This document shows positions 1-9,192 of a stretch of 61,332 nucleotides of DNA, one piece after another (position 1 is the first letter of the stretch; every line of letters starts with the position of its first letter). Source of the stretch: an uncultured Bacteroidota bacterium (GTDB lineage Bacteria > Bacteroidota > Bacteroidia > 2-12-FULL-35-15); assembly GCA_903926385.1 (NCBI GenBank), contig CAIYIS010000063.1, forward strand, positions 1 through 61,332, given 5' to 3'. Made by a program: the position numbers and the translations under genes. The notes beneath the pieces are model-generated. The model did not search any database, was not told where the DNA came from, and was given only the letters and a program-made list of their open reading frames with translations.

Positions 1-253
1 AAAAATGAAGTTCAAATAAATAAGGAAATAATAAATAATTAATCTAATTTTGCGATCAATTATTGTAACTAATAAAGAGCTTAACTTTTACTGCTCAATT
101 TGCTCCGAAATGATATGCTCAATTACACCGAAATATCCACCGATGACACTAAACCAGCTATAATAAGATTTCGTCTGTTCTTTATTTTTTTTAGCGCTTC
201 TGCTGAGTTTAGGTATTCTATAGGCATTTCACCGAATATATTTCTTAAGTCAT
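1..253. other. AT-rich stretch without a supported gene
   Basis: This stretch follows the stop codon of the leftward zinc-ribbon gene. The only open frame is a 60-codon rightward one overlapping that gene's end, and it shows no recognisable protein features. I see no terminator hairpin or repeat here. Confidence 0.5.
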
Positions 254-850
254 TTAAATCCATAGTGAGTTTATTGTTTTAGTTATTAACATTTTGTTTT
301 TTTTGGTCCATAAAAGTGTGTAAATTCCTATTTCAATTAGAAACAAATCGCATTTTTTCAATTTTCTTCTTTTATCATAAATGGTGAAATCATAATTAAT
401 GCTATTTAGGTAATCGATGCTTAGTTCGATGGATTTGTTGCCAACGGGATGTTCATCTAATATATATATATTTCTTTGTCTTATTTCATACATTGGATTA
501 GTAGCTGTTTTGGCACTTTCTAAATTTACTCCATTAGTTGCAGATTCATTTTGGGTTTGATTTGGACTCAACTCTTCTTGAACTACCATTGGTAAGTTGC
601 CATCCACTTTTGAAATCCGATCTGAATTCAGCTGCTGTGGTTCAAGCGAAATAGTATTTCCTTTCTGAACTTTGAATTGCTCTGTTTGTTTTTTTAACCT
701 GCGTAATAAATTATAATGATCATCGGCACATTTATCCGAACAATAGTCACGTCCTCGATTTTTTACCAAATGCGGTTTCCTGCATTCTGGATGCGGGCAG
801 ATACGATATCTGTCACTATTTTGATTCAAGAGATTTTCAGTCTTTTTCAT
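254..850 (-). CDS. hypothetical protein with N-terminal Cys-rich zinc-ribbon-like motif
   Basis: This is a 198-aa protein that I do not recognise as a named family. Residues 17-41 carry four cysteines in the pattern CPHPEC...YCSDKC, followed by a basic helix (HYNLLRRLKKQ). The arrangement resembles small treble-clef or zinc-ribbon modules that bind nucleic acid. The middle (about 60-125) is polar and low in complexity, and the last ~65 residues look like a compact alpha/beta region with a hydrophobic stretch. No signal peptide is visible, so it is probably cytoplasmic. The ATG at 848-850 is the only good start. It stands alone, with long non-coding stretches on both sides, so context gives no hint of function. 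Confidence 0.6.
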   Translation of the reverse strand: MKKTENLLNQNSDRYRICPHPECRKPHLVKNRGRDYCSDKCADDHYNLLRRLKKQTEQFKVQKGNTISLEPQQLNSDRISKVDGNLPMVVQEELSPNQTQNESATNGVNLESAKTATNPMYEIRQRNIYILDEHPVGNKSIELSIDYLNSINYDFTIYDKRRKLKKCDLFLIEIGIYTLLWTKKNKMLITKTINSLWI

Positions 851-1700
851 TGAGTTGTTTTATTTTTTCATTATTTTGAATTTGATTTCTTTATTACTGC
901 GAAACAAAAGTATTGCAATTTATTTTACGAATTTTCAATATATCATATACGCATTTTTACTTGACTCGAAATTTCATGCAACCCAATAAATTCAATTGAT
1001 TCCCGCATTTATCTGTTCTTCAGCATATGTTTTTTTGATGTTATTATCCACTTTTCAAAAATGTAAACAATCACATTTTTATTGTTGTTGAACAAAAACA
1101 ATTAGCCTGTAAAATCAACATTTGTGCTGATGTTAGCGATGCTATTCCTGTTTTTTAGCAACATCCTTTTTGTGTATATAATAAAGTTTAATCCAGGAAC
1201 AATGAAGAATGTTGTACGAATTGTGATTGTGACGTAGTAAATAACTTGCAAGCGCAATAACGCAATTTGTTTTTGTGAAAAGATTTCCGACAGATTAAAA
1301 AGCCACATATTACAGATTTCTTTGTCTTTTTCTCACTTTGGTAATTGATCGTGCACATTTAATTTCAAAAATAAACACTACCGATTAAACCGGATTTTAT
1401 AACATGGTTGTATATGTAATTGAGGGGAAGAAAATTTATTTTGAGTTCTGTTTTCGTTCTGCAACAAATCAAAATAGTTTCACGGGATGTTTGAACTATT
1501 TAAAGGATAGTACTTTTATTCCTTGATTAATATTTATCGATGTGAACCACTCTATGATTGAATTAAATTGCTTATTAAAAATTTACCGTTTTTATGTATC
1601 CATCTTTCAAAATATAATTTTAAAAATTACTATCAAAGCAGAGGGCAGAGGTGTTTAGTTAATCAGTAAACATCCTCGAATCATTTTTAAGTATACATAT
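851..1700. other. long intergenic stretch, no gene recognised
   Basis: About 850 bp of AT-rich DNA lies between the zinc-ribbon gene and the terminator of the T9SS gene to its right. A 68-codon leftward frame (1102-1308) has no recognisable feature and I do not call it. One near-match to a DnaA box (ttatccac, about 1046-1053) occurs singly and is not evidence of an origin. Confidence 0.5.
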
Positions 1701-1740
1701 AAAAAAACCTCCAAACTCATTCTCACGAGTTTGGAGGTTT
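1701..1740 (-). terminator. Rho-independent terminator
   Basis: A perfect 14-bp stem (1705-1718 with 1727-1740, aaacctccaaactc paired with its complement) encloses an 8-nt loop. On the minus strand it is followed by a T-run. It lies 20 bp past the stop of the leftward T9SS protein gene. Confidence 0.9.
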
Positions 1741-1760
1741 CAATCTTTAATTTCTTTCTC

Positions 1761-2729
1761 TTACTGTTTTATAAATTTCGCATTGTATATCTTATTCTCA
1801 AACATCACCTCCACAAAATACATCCCATTCAACAATCCACTCACATCAACACTTATTTCCTTTTTCTCATTCTCAACATTGTGCTCATAAACACACTCTC
1901 CAAGCATATTATTTATCTTCATTTTTTTTATTCCTCGCTCTGTAGTAATTATTCTAATTTCGTTAGTAGTTGGATTCGGATAAACTTCAAGCCTTGCTTC
2001 CGCCTTCACCTCATCAATTCCTACATTGCACCTCGTTACACTTATATCATCTATATAATAATAAGAGTAATTCTGTGTACTACCACCCACATTTATAGAA
2101 TTTGTATTGGTTGGATTATGAAAATTACCAATTGTCATAAATCGTTCTCCTCCATGAGCAATAAAATTGCCCCTTATTTGCATCCAATTAATTTTATCAA
2201 CTAAGATATTTGTTATAGAGTTTTCAACTTGGGGATTGACATAAAAAACAGTATGGTTATGAGAGTTGTCTAATAAGCTATCATTCGAAAAGTATGCTCC
2301 AATATTACTTATTGCTTCTACGGATGAATCAGCTAAAGAGGCATAAAATTCTACACAATACATATTATTAGTAATTAAAGTATCTACTAATGGAACTTCT
2401 AAATATTCGCGATAATTAGAAGTGTCAAGACTCATAGCTATCCCAGAATAACCATGACCTGTTCTCGCAAATTGGTAACCACCTACATTCCATGGAATAC
2501 CTACATCGCCTGGTAGGGCACAAGTATCAAACAAATCAGAACTCGAACTATTGGTTGTGTTCCCTGCAAAGGTACAAGGCTGAAACCAAGGAACGGCTTC
2601 ATAAATACGACCACCGCCAGCATTGCAAAATGTAATATTTTCAAAACTATAATTGGGTACGAGGTTTTGTGATTTTGTATTTAAAAAAACACAAGCTGAG
2701 AAAAACAGGAAACAGAAAAATGTTTTCAT
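1761..2729 (-). CDS. secreted T9SS type A sorting-domain protein, CBM-like (paralogue of the 13443-14405 protein)
   Basis: The frame is open from 2771, but I place the start at the ATG at 2727-2729, because a clean signal peptide begins there (MKTFFCFLFFSACVFLNTKSQ, cut before NLVPNYSFE). The body of about 220 residues opens with NLVPNYSFE and a cysteine, a pattern common at the head of Bacteroidota surface proteins with jelly-roll or carbohydrate-binding-like domains. It ends with YYYIDDISVTRC. The last ~75 residues (EVYPNPTTNEIRI ... NGMYFVEVMFEN) are a type A T9SS sorting domain, so the mature protein should be exported and anchored or released by T9SS. It is the second gene of a couple, 59 bp after the giant protein's stop. 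The same arrangement recurs at 13443-20933. The ligand is unknown. Confidence 0.85.
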   Translation of the reverse strand: MKTFFCFLFFSACVFLNTKSQNLVPNYSFENITFCNAGGGRIYEAVPWFQPCTFAGNTTNSSSSDLFDTCALPGDVGIPWNVGGYQFARTGHGYSGIAMSLDTSNYREYLEVPLVDTLITNNMYCVEFYASLADSSVEAISNIGAYFSNDSLLDNSHNHTVFYVNPQVENSITNILVDKINWMQIRGNFIAHGGERFMTIGNFHNPTNTNSINVGGSTQNYSYYYIDDISVTRCNVGIDEVKAEARLEVYPNPTTNEIRIITTERGIKKMKINNMLGECVYEHNVENEKKEISVDVSGLLNGMYFVEVMFENKIYNAKFIKQ

Positions 2730-2788
2730 TTTATTAAATTTTAACAAAGCTCTCTTGCACAATGAGTACAAGAGAGCTTTAAAATTGA

Positions 2789-5700
2789 CTATTTAATAAT
2801 AATAATTTTTTCTGTTTTTACTATTTTATCATTAACGCGAATGCTGTAATAATAGGTGCCAGCGTTTAATTCGTTTTCGTTAATCGTAAGAATAGAAGTT
2901 TTTGAATTAACAGGATAGGTTCTTATTGCCCTCCCTACTAAATCATAAATGCTTAATGTGCCGTTTTCATTATCCACAAGATGATATACCAATATCATAC
3001 TTCCGTTGTTAGGGTTTGGAAACAAGTTGAAATTGTCCATCGGAGTAGTAGGTTTGTTTACCATATGAGTCAAACTTTTCCCAATGGCTTCACAATCATT
3101 TTCAAAGTTAATGATGTCGTTTACTATTCCATAATATAGTACACGTGCTTCCCACACCACTGCTCCTCCTTCTGATGGGCATTGCGATGCGATGGCATAA
3201 ATGGCAGCCGAATCAGCAGAGCTATATTGGTAAGTAGAATCTTTCAACCTTAATAAATAATAATAGTTCACAGCTTTTTTATTTGCTTCTACTCCGTTGC
3301 TTGGTGTTACTTCATTATTTTTAGTGTTTGCAGCTACATAGTCTTTGTCAACTATGTATTTTCCTACATCCTTAAATTTACCCATAGCTGCTACTTTAGC
3401 ACTGTCGTAAAATAATTGCAACAATCCTGTTGTATCTTGTGTTAGCGCATCTGTACTATCCAACACATCATAGGCTTTTGTTTTGTTGTAATATTGTATT
3501 TGTTGTTGATAAATGGCATACGCTGTACTATCATAAGCAAGAGATTTTAATTCACTTGGTGTTAAAATCGGCGATTGGAAAATAATAGGATAGCTACTGC
3601 AATTATAAGTAGGTGCAAAAGTTGGAATTTCTAAATATGTCGCAGTAGAAGTTGACGACCATATTCCATTTAAATAAGGATTGCTAGGTACAATAAAACC
3701 ATTAGTAGGATTTAAAAACGTCCCGTATAATGGAGATAATGCTGCATTAGCACTATTAGTACAATATGTATCATAACCGTTTGGGGGTGCTATAAAATTA
3801 CTCCAACTTTCTCCGCAAGACAACCCTGTTGAACCATTCCAACTACCTTGTGGTCCTATCTTTGCATTTGGTTGGTCTAATACCAAACCATACTTACCAT
3901 GGTCCATAGTATTATTATAAACATAGCTTGGCATATTGTCGTCTTTAAAGGTCATACTTTGTCCTACGTGGTGTATGCTATTACAAAACACCTGAGTAAA
4001 AAGACTAAGTGTTACAAAAATACCTTTATAATTTAAATTTGTTTGAGCCACGTTGCCAAACGAATGTATATCATAATTTTCAACTACACTTGCTTTATAA
4101 CATTTATCCACTTCTATTCCACTGCCTGAATTTGATGTAGGATTAAATAAAGTAATACCTGTATTATTGCCAATATCGTAGTTTGCGGCTATACTTAATA
4201 TACCACCAACATTAGTGGCTACAATTCCATTAATTAATGTTCCTTGATTTATGGATTGGATATTGTTGTATTGTATTTTAACAGGGTGTATAAAGAACGG
4301 AGTCCCTGGACCAAGGTCTGTAATCGAAATTGCATGATTACAATATGCATTACCGTTAGTCGCATCACTAAAAACTTTATTTGATTCAATGTGAGAATTT
4401 GTACCATTCATTCTACCACTTATATCTCTATAAAGCCATATCCCTGTTTTAAAGTTGGTAACTCTGTTGTAATTAATATCAACAGAATTGTTACTTGATG
4501 GATTAATTTCAATTCCCATATTTCCATTGGAAGTTGTATTAATCAAGTTAGTTAGCGTATTATTCAAAACAGTATTAAATTTATAATACAAGATATACAC
4601 GCCGCTATATACGTTATTAAATGTATTACTAAAGTTGTTTGCTGAATTTTGAGTTCCATTACCAATCGTGACACTATATCCTCCTGTTGGCCCCGTGCCT
4701 GTTCCAAATATTGCTAGGTTACTTGCACTTGAAGCCCCAGTTACAGATACAATATTTTGAAAAGTGTTATTATATATTACAGAATTTGTTCTTGTTAAAT
4801 AAATTCCAATATTTAAATTATCAAAGGTGTTATTATTACTTGCCGATGACCCATCACCTATGTTCAATAATGCTACATCAGTTGCATAGATTCCGTAAAC
4901 ACTCTTTAGATTTGTGTAATTCGGATGCATAGCGCATGTGGGGTAAGGATTAGTTGAAATTAAATTGGATTTTAACGTAAAAACGGAAGGATTTACACCA
5001 TTAGTCAAAATTGGATGAATAGGGGAACTTGGAATATTTCTGCATGTAATAACCGAATTCGTCATCGTGCCGGGATGAGTGCCAGAGCCAAATTGCTGAA
5101 CTTCGATAGTGGTATAATTTTGGTTAAATATAGCGGTATTTATGCCGTATTTACCTCCATTTTGTGAAACAACCGCATGTTTAGCATCTTCTATCAGAGA
5201 ATTGTCATTAATAATTAAATTCCACGGAGAAGGAACATAAATACCATCCCACATACCGCAACAGTTGTAAATATGAGTTCCTTTGGTGATTACTAAGTCT
5301 TTTTCTAAGATTATTTTAGTATTATTAGCCATAATAATATTACAATCAGTAAAAGTAATTGGAGTATTAATATCCAAATCTCCATTCATAATTATATCCC
5401 AACCAGTAATGTTAGGGTTGCCTGAATTAGCGGATACTAAAGTTTGTGCGTAATTTGTTGTCAAGTTATAAGGATGAAGCACCGTGCTGTTTATCGCGCA
5501 ATTTGGCAGTGGGTTAACAGTAACTGTAGCCGTAGCAGTACAATTTCCGGTAGTACCCGTAACAATATAAGTTGTCGTTACTGTAGGATTTGCAACTGGA
5601 TTAGCAATATTAGGATTGCTTAATCCTGTTGACGGTGACCAGACATAAGTATTAGCCCCGCTTGCAATTAAGGTCGTGGCACCTGTATTGCAATTTGTTG

Positions 5701-8377
5701 TTGTACTCACATTTAAAGCAATTGCTGGAGTTACCGTTATAGTAATGCTTGCGGTGTTGCTGCAACCATTTAACACTCCAGTAACAGTATAATTATGTGT
5801 GCCTACAGAAGGTGTAAAAGCTACCCCGTTATTAATACCGCCCGACCATGAATAACTCGATGCACCTGTCCCGCTAAGTGTTATTTGTGTACCCGTACAT
5901 ATTGTTGTAGAAGCGGGAGGGATTATGCCTACTATAGGTAAAGGGCTTACTGTAATTGGAACTGTGGCTGAACTTGAGCACCCTCCAGTTGTACCTATAA
6001 CAGTATATAAAGTAGAAACAGTAGGGCTTGTAATTAAAGGATTCGATGTAGTAGTGGTTACCCCGTCAGTCCAAACATAATTTGTGAATCCATTTGCTGT
6101 AACCGAAACCGATTGCCCAGAACAGATTGTATTGCTTGGGGAAATGGTAACTGTAGGTGGTGGAGGTGGATTAGTAGTAACATCGGTTAATTTGAAATTG
6201 TCGTAATAATAATTAGAATAATTTGTCGGTGTTGGAGTTGTATATAATTTCAGAAAATTAATAGGAGATATTCCACTACTAATGGTAAAGGGGATGATAA
6301 AGTGTTGCCACGTACCCACCGCGCCTGTTTCAGTTATAGTTGAATTTACTGAATAAATTGGACCTGAATAAAGCGAAGGAATACCTTGTATAGTTACATT
6401 GACATTTTCATTATTAACAATTACAGACATATCAAATTCAAGATTGTAAGAATGACACGCCAATAAAGGCTCTGTAGTTGTAGTGTAAATTTGCTCACTA
6501 TTAATTTTACCAATATATCTATTTAATCCATAGGAGGTTCCTGATGTTCCATTCGCTGCTGCTGGGGTACTTCCCGGACTATAGGAGTATGACACCTCAC
6601 CAAAATTACAACTGTAGGAATCTTTGACATATCCATCGGAAGTACCTCCTAAAAAATGATAAAATCCATCAATATCATACCAATGCCAAGTGTCCGGTGA
6701 AGGGGCAATTGGATTATAGCTTTCAGAAAGATAATCAAAATAATGATTTACATCACCGTTTACCTTTAATTCGGTTCCTATTTCCATATCCCCGTTCATA
6801 ATAAGATTAGAACCGGGACTATAACACGTTCCATTACCAACATAAATCGAATAAATAGCGCGTGTCCCTTTTTCTTTTCCATCATATAATTGAAATCCGA
6901 ATTGAGCCAATCCCCAAAAATCATTTCTTGGAGTAAATGTAATTTTATCGCTTCCATTTGCTCCCATTCCGGGAGAAATAGTAAGTTGGTTATAATTATT
7001 ACCTCCATCACTGCATCCCCTTATGTTCCATATATTGTACATAGATGTATTAGGGTCATAATATACTTTAATAGGGTCTCCATTGTCTTGGTCATGCAAA
7101 GCCAGAAGTTCACTTCCAAGATCTATTGTTATTGGATGATTACAATTTATAGCAGATCCTTGATATGTTTGTTTCACTAAATTAGGGTTGATTCCAAATC
7201 CGATTGGGTCATCGGGATAATTGTGGTTGATTGAATAAATAGGCCCAATGGTAAATGGAATATGATTATTAATACAGGCATAAAGTGGGCTAGTGGTTTT
7301 AATATTATAACCTAATATATTTAAAGCCCTTACATCCTGGGCAGAATATTCTCTTCGTGTTTGCCAAGTGCTTAATGAAGGTCCCATAACGTAATCAGGT
7401 ACAAAACCAGGGGAATCAAAATTACGTCCAACTGAATTAGAAACTTCAAAATGAGATAATGAAGTACCCAATTGATATGGACTTCTAGAAAAAATGGGTT
7501 GATTATTAAAATCTGGACTACCATCAAGTAACCAGATTTGATTTGATGAAGCAATATTCAAAAGTGTTGGCAACGCTGAATTAAGCATTCCCCCTACCAT
7601 AAGTTTTGTCAAAGTACCAGGGACTAGAGGAGTGCTGCCGTAATACAAAAATTTATCATCAAACGTGGTAAACATATAAGGCGAAATACCGGAACCCACA
7701 AGATTATGATTACTATCTTCTCCCATTAAAGATAGGAATCCTAAAGCATGGGTAAGTTCGTGTAATGAGACCGTTGCTAAATCATAAGAAACATTGGTAC
7801 AATTTGGCAAAGTACTGCAATCGTTTGATAGAGGATGTGCGGTACTAAAATTATAAACGATCATCCCATCAAATTGACTGGCATCAGGATCTGAACCACT
7901 CATTATATGTTGAAGAGACAGTGGGACGTAAACTCCAGGTGTATTGCTTAAGTATCCGCTTGGGAAATAAGGCGAAGCTTGAGCCAAGAAAGTAGAACCA
8001 TTATTATTGGTGGACCACCCAACTTCAATTTCAATTTGGTCTGTAGTTTGAATGTCAAGTACAGTTTCGATGTACTGTAGAGTACTACAGAGGCAATTAC
8101 GCCTTGATAGACCATAAGTAGCATCATTGAAACCAACAGTATTACTGCCTTGAATATCATCAAAATATAATGTAAAGTGACCACAAACTAGTGTTGCCGC
8201 TGGCGTATAAATAGTTAATGGATTTCTGTTGAGACTAAATCTTGCGATCGAATCAGCAAACCTAGGCGAACTTCCACAAAACCTAATGCTTAAAGAATCA
8301 TAATTCATATTATTTGTTTGAGCTTTACCCGCCATACTAATAAGTACCAGAGTAAATAAGTAAATTAGTTTTTTCAT
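2789..8377 (-). CDS. giant T9SS-secreted protein: metalloprotease-like head, Ig/PKD-like repeats, beta-helix, sorting domain
   Basis: This is an 1862-aa protein with a signal peptide (residues 1-20, ending MAGKAQ). Residues 206-214 read HELTHALGF, an HExxH zinc-protease core within a region (~60-350) typical of secreted metalloproteases with HE..HxLGF..S. The third histidine of canonical metzincins (HExxHxxGxxH) is absent, with serine at that place. A cadherin-like segment (ITFTPRNDFWG) and a jelly-roll-like region follow. Next come two or three Ig/PKD-like repeats of the style ICSGQSVSVTANG...YVWTDG. A right-handed beta-helix region begins near CCGMWDGIYV and IEDAKHAVV. Last is a type A sorting domain (NLFPNPNNGSM ... 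AGTYYYSIRVND). It should be exported by T9SS and act at or beyond the cell surface as protease, adhesin or both. Its C-terminal half is clearly related to that of the giant at 14406-20933, while the N-terminal halves differ. Confidence 0.88.
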   Translation of the reverse strand: MKKLIYLFTLVLISMAGKAQTNNMNYDSLSIRFCGSSPRFADSIARFSLNRNPLTIYTPAATLVCGHFTLYFDDIQGSNTVGFNDATYGLSRRNCLCSTLQYIETVLDIQTTDQIEIEVGWSTNNNGSTFLAQASPYFPSGYLSNTPGVYVPLSLQHIMSGSDPDASQFDGMIVYNFSTAHPLSNDCSTLPNCTNVSYDLATVSLHELTHALGFLSLMGEDSNHNLVGSGISPYMFTTFDDKFLYYGSTPLVPGTLTKLMVGGMLNSALPTLLNIASSNQIWLLDGSPDFNNQPIFSRSPYQLGTSLSHFEVSNSVGRNFDSPGFVPDYVMGPSLSTWQTRREYSAQDVRALNILGYNIKTTSPLYACINNHIPFTIGPIYSINHNYPDDPIGFGINPNLVKQTYQGSAINCNHPITIDLGSELLALHDQDNGDPIKVYYDPNTSMYNIWNIRGCSDGGNNYNQLTISPGMGANGSDKITFTPRNDFWGLAQFGFQLYDGKEKGTRAIYSIYVGNGTCYSPGSNLIMNGDMEIGTELKVNGDVNHYFDYLSESYNPIAPSPDTWHWYDIDGFYHFLGGTSDGYVKDSYSCNFGEVSYSYSPGSTPAAANGTSGTSYGLNRYIGKINSEQIYTTTTEPLLACHSYNLEFDMSVIVNNENVNVTIQGIPSLYSGPIYSVNSTITETGAVGTWQHFIIPFTISSGISPINFLKLYTTPTPTNYSNYYYDNFKLTDVTTNPPPPPTVTISPSNTICSGQSVSVTANGFTNYVWTDGVTTTTSNPLITSPTVSTLYTVIGTTGGCSSSATVPITVSPLPIVGIIPPASTTICTGTQITLSGTGASSYSWSGGINNGVAFTPSVGTHNYTVTGVLNGCSNTASITITVTPAIALNVSTTTNCNTGATTLIASGANTYVWSPSTGLSNPNIANPVANPTVTTTYIVTGTTGNCTATATVTVNPLPNCAINSTVLHPYNLTTNYAQTLVSANSGNPNITGWDIIMNGDLDINTPITFTDCNIIMANNTKIILEKDLVITKGTHIYNCCGMWDGIYVPSPWNLIINDNSLIEDAKHAVVSQNGGKYGINTAIFNQNYTTIEVQQFGSGTHPGTMTNSVITCRNIPSSPIHPILTNGVNPSVFTLKSNLISTNPYPTCAMHPNYTNLKSVYGIYATDVALLNIGDGSSASNNNTFDNLNIGIYLTRTNSVIYNNTFQNIVSVTGASSASNLAIFGTGTGPTGGYSVTIGNGTQNSANNFSNTFNNVYSGVYILYYKFNTVLNNTLTNLINTTSNGNMGIEINPSSNNSVDINYNRVTNFKTGIWLYRDISGRMNGTNSHIESNKVFSDATNGNAYCNHAISITDLGPGTPFFIHPVKIQYNNIQSINQGTLINGIVATNVGGILSIAANYDIGNNTGITLFNPTSNSGSGIEVDKCYKASVVENYDIHSFGNVAQTNLNYKGIFVTLSLFTQVFCNSIHHVGQSMTFKDDNMPSYVYNNTMDHGKYGLVLDQPNAKIGPQGSWNGSTGLSCGESWSNFIAPPNGYDTYCTNSANAALSPLYGTFLNPTNGFIVPSNPYLNGIWSSTSTATYLEIPTFAPTYNCSSYPIIFQSPILTPSELKSLAYDSTAYAIYQQQIQYYNKTKAYDVLDSTDALTQDTTGLLQLFYDSAKVAAMGKFKDVGKYIVDKDYVAANTKNNEVTPSNGVEANKKAVNYYYLLRLKDSTYQYSSADSAAIYAIASQCPSEGGAVVWEARVLYYGIVNDIINFENDCEAIGKSLTHMVNKPTTPMDNFNLFPNPNNGSMILVYHLVDNENGTLSIYDLVGRAIRTYPVNSKTSILTINENELNAGTYYYSIRVNDKIVKTEKIIIIK

Positions 8378-8532
8378 ATTATAAAGTATTATTTTGATTA
8401 ATTTAAATTTTAAAACTTAAACATACTTAGAACAAAATACGCTGGGGAGGATGTGAAGAAATGTGGTTAAAATAATTCATTGTATTTCAGTTTTTCGTTT
8501 TTCCTTTTTTTTTCAGTCTTCCCAACCCCAAC

Positions 8533-8570
8533 AAAAAAAGCCTTTGAGTTCTTACTCAAAGGCTTTCAAT
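8533..8570 (-). terminator. terminator hairpin upstream of giant gene
   Basis: A 13-bp stem (8537-8549 with 8554-8566) has a 4-nt loop, and on the minus strand it is followed by seven T. It sits between the leftward propeller gene and the giant gene, so it would stop read-through into the giant from the right. Confidence 0.8.
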
Positions 8571-8844
8571 ACTTTAAAATTTCAATCACTTCATCACTGC
8601 CTGTTACGCTATTTATAGCTGTTTTAACACTTATTAGCAATTTTTCGTAGCTATGAAAAACAAAAGCATTAATAGTATTTAAAACATCATTCATATACGT
8701 AAACATTTATTTCATGCAACGAATGTAAACAAATTAATCCAATAAACAATATTTTAATTTTGAAACTGATAAAATCCCATCCTTATCAAACTTCGTTCTC
8801 CCCTCTCCTGCTATCCGTTCCAAGTCTGCCCCGGCTTACCGTTA

Positions 8845-8875
8845 CACTGAGCTTGTCGAAGTGCCTAAACACTTC
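8845..8875. repeat. short palindromic intergenic repeat (cactgagcttgtcgaagtg)
   Basis: The string cactgagcttgtcgaagtg at 8845-8863 resembles a short palindromic sequence that recurs between genes in many bacterial genomes. It continues into a small hairpin (gaagtg/cacttc, 8858-8875). Recognition is from memory of the motif. Only one copy lies in this window. Confidence 0.5.
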
Positions 8876-8940
8876 GGAGTTTCCTATTCTATCGGGTGCA
8901 ATTAGTCAGCGCATTTCTTCCAATAACCTTTAAGTAAGCA

Positions 8941-8973
8941 CGAAAAAAACTCCGAACATTTCTGCCCAGAGTT
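8941..8973. terminator. terminator-like hairpin, copy 1 of the ctccgaaca family
   Basis: The stem actccg/ agagt-type hairpin carries the conserved loop aacatttctgccc. This copy has a changed base in the right arm (cagagttt), so it is weaker than the related hairpins at 9131-9160, 12343-12376 and 12529-12556. Confidence 0.55.
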
Positions 8974-8980
8974 TACTTTC

Positions 8981-9076
8981 AACCCCGTTAGGGGTGATAT
9001 GTTGGTAGCCACGGGTGAAACCCGTGGTTAATCAAATCCCCACCACCTCTCAAAACCCCGTAGGGGTGACATATTT
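8981..9076. repeat. REP-like element with nested palindromes, copy 1
   Basis: The element opens with accccgttaggggt (hairpin), continues with gatatgttggtag, then a perfect palindrome ccacgggtgaaacccgtgg at 9009-9027. It closes with a second accccgtaggggtgacatat at 9055-9075. A near-identical copy lies at 12384-12476. It has no coding capacity. It resembles the dispersed 'CCCCTAGGGGTGA' intergenic repeats often seen in Bacteroidota genomes (recognised by eye, not searched). Confidence 0.8.
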
Positions 9077-9123
9077 CTCCCCTCCGAACTCGCTCTTTTG
9101 CGAGTTTGGAGGTTACTCACTTT

Positions 9124-9162
9124 CACAAAAAAAACTCCGAACATTGCTGCCCGGAGTTTTTT
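9124..9162 (-). terminator. Rho-independent terminator after the propeller gene
   Basis: The stem aaaactccg (9131-9139) pairs with cggagtttt (9152-9160), with loop aacattgctgcc and a T-run on both strands. It lies 30 bp past the stop of the leftward YVTN propeller gene. The loop is shared with three other hairpins in the window. Confidence 0.85.
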
Positions 9163-9192
9163 AATCCATTTCACAAACTTATCTATTCCGCA

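Noticed and set aside
1044-1056. Single DnaA-box-like ttatccac
   Set aside because: It is one imperfect site without clustering, dnaA neighbourhood or unwinding element, so no origin is claimed.
1102-1308. 68-codon leftward frame
   Set aside because: No signal, motif or neighbour support, and composition like surrounding non-coding AT-rich DNA.
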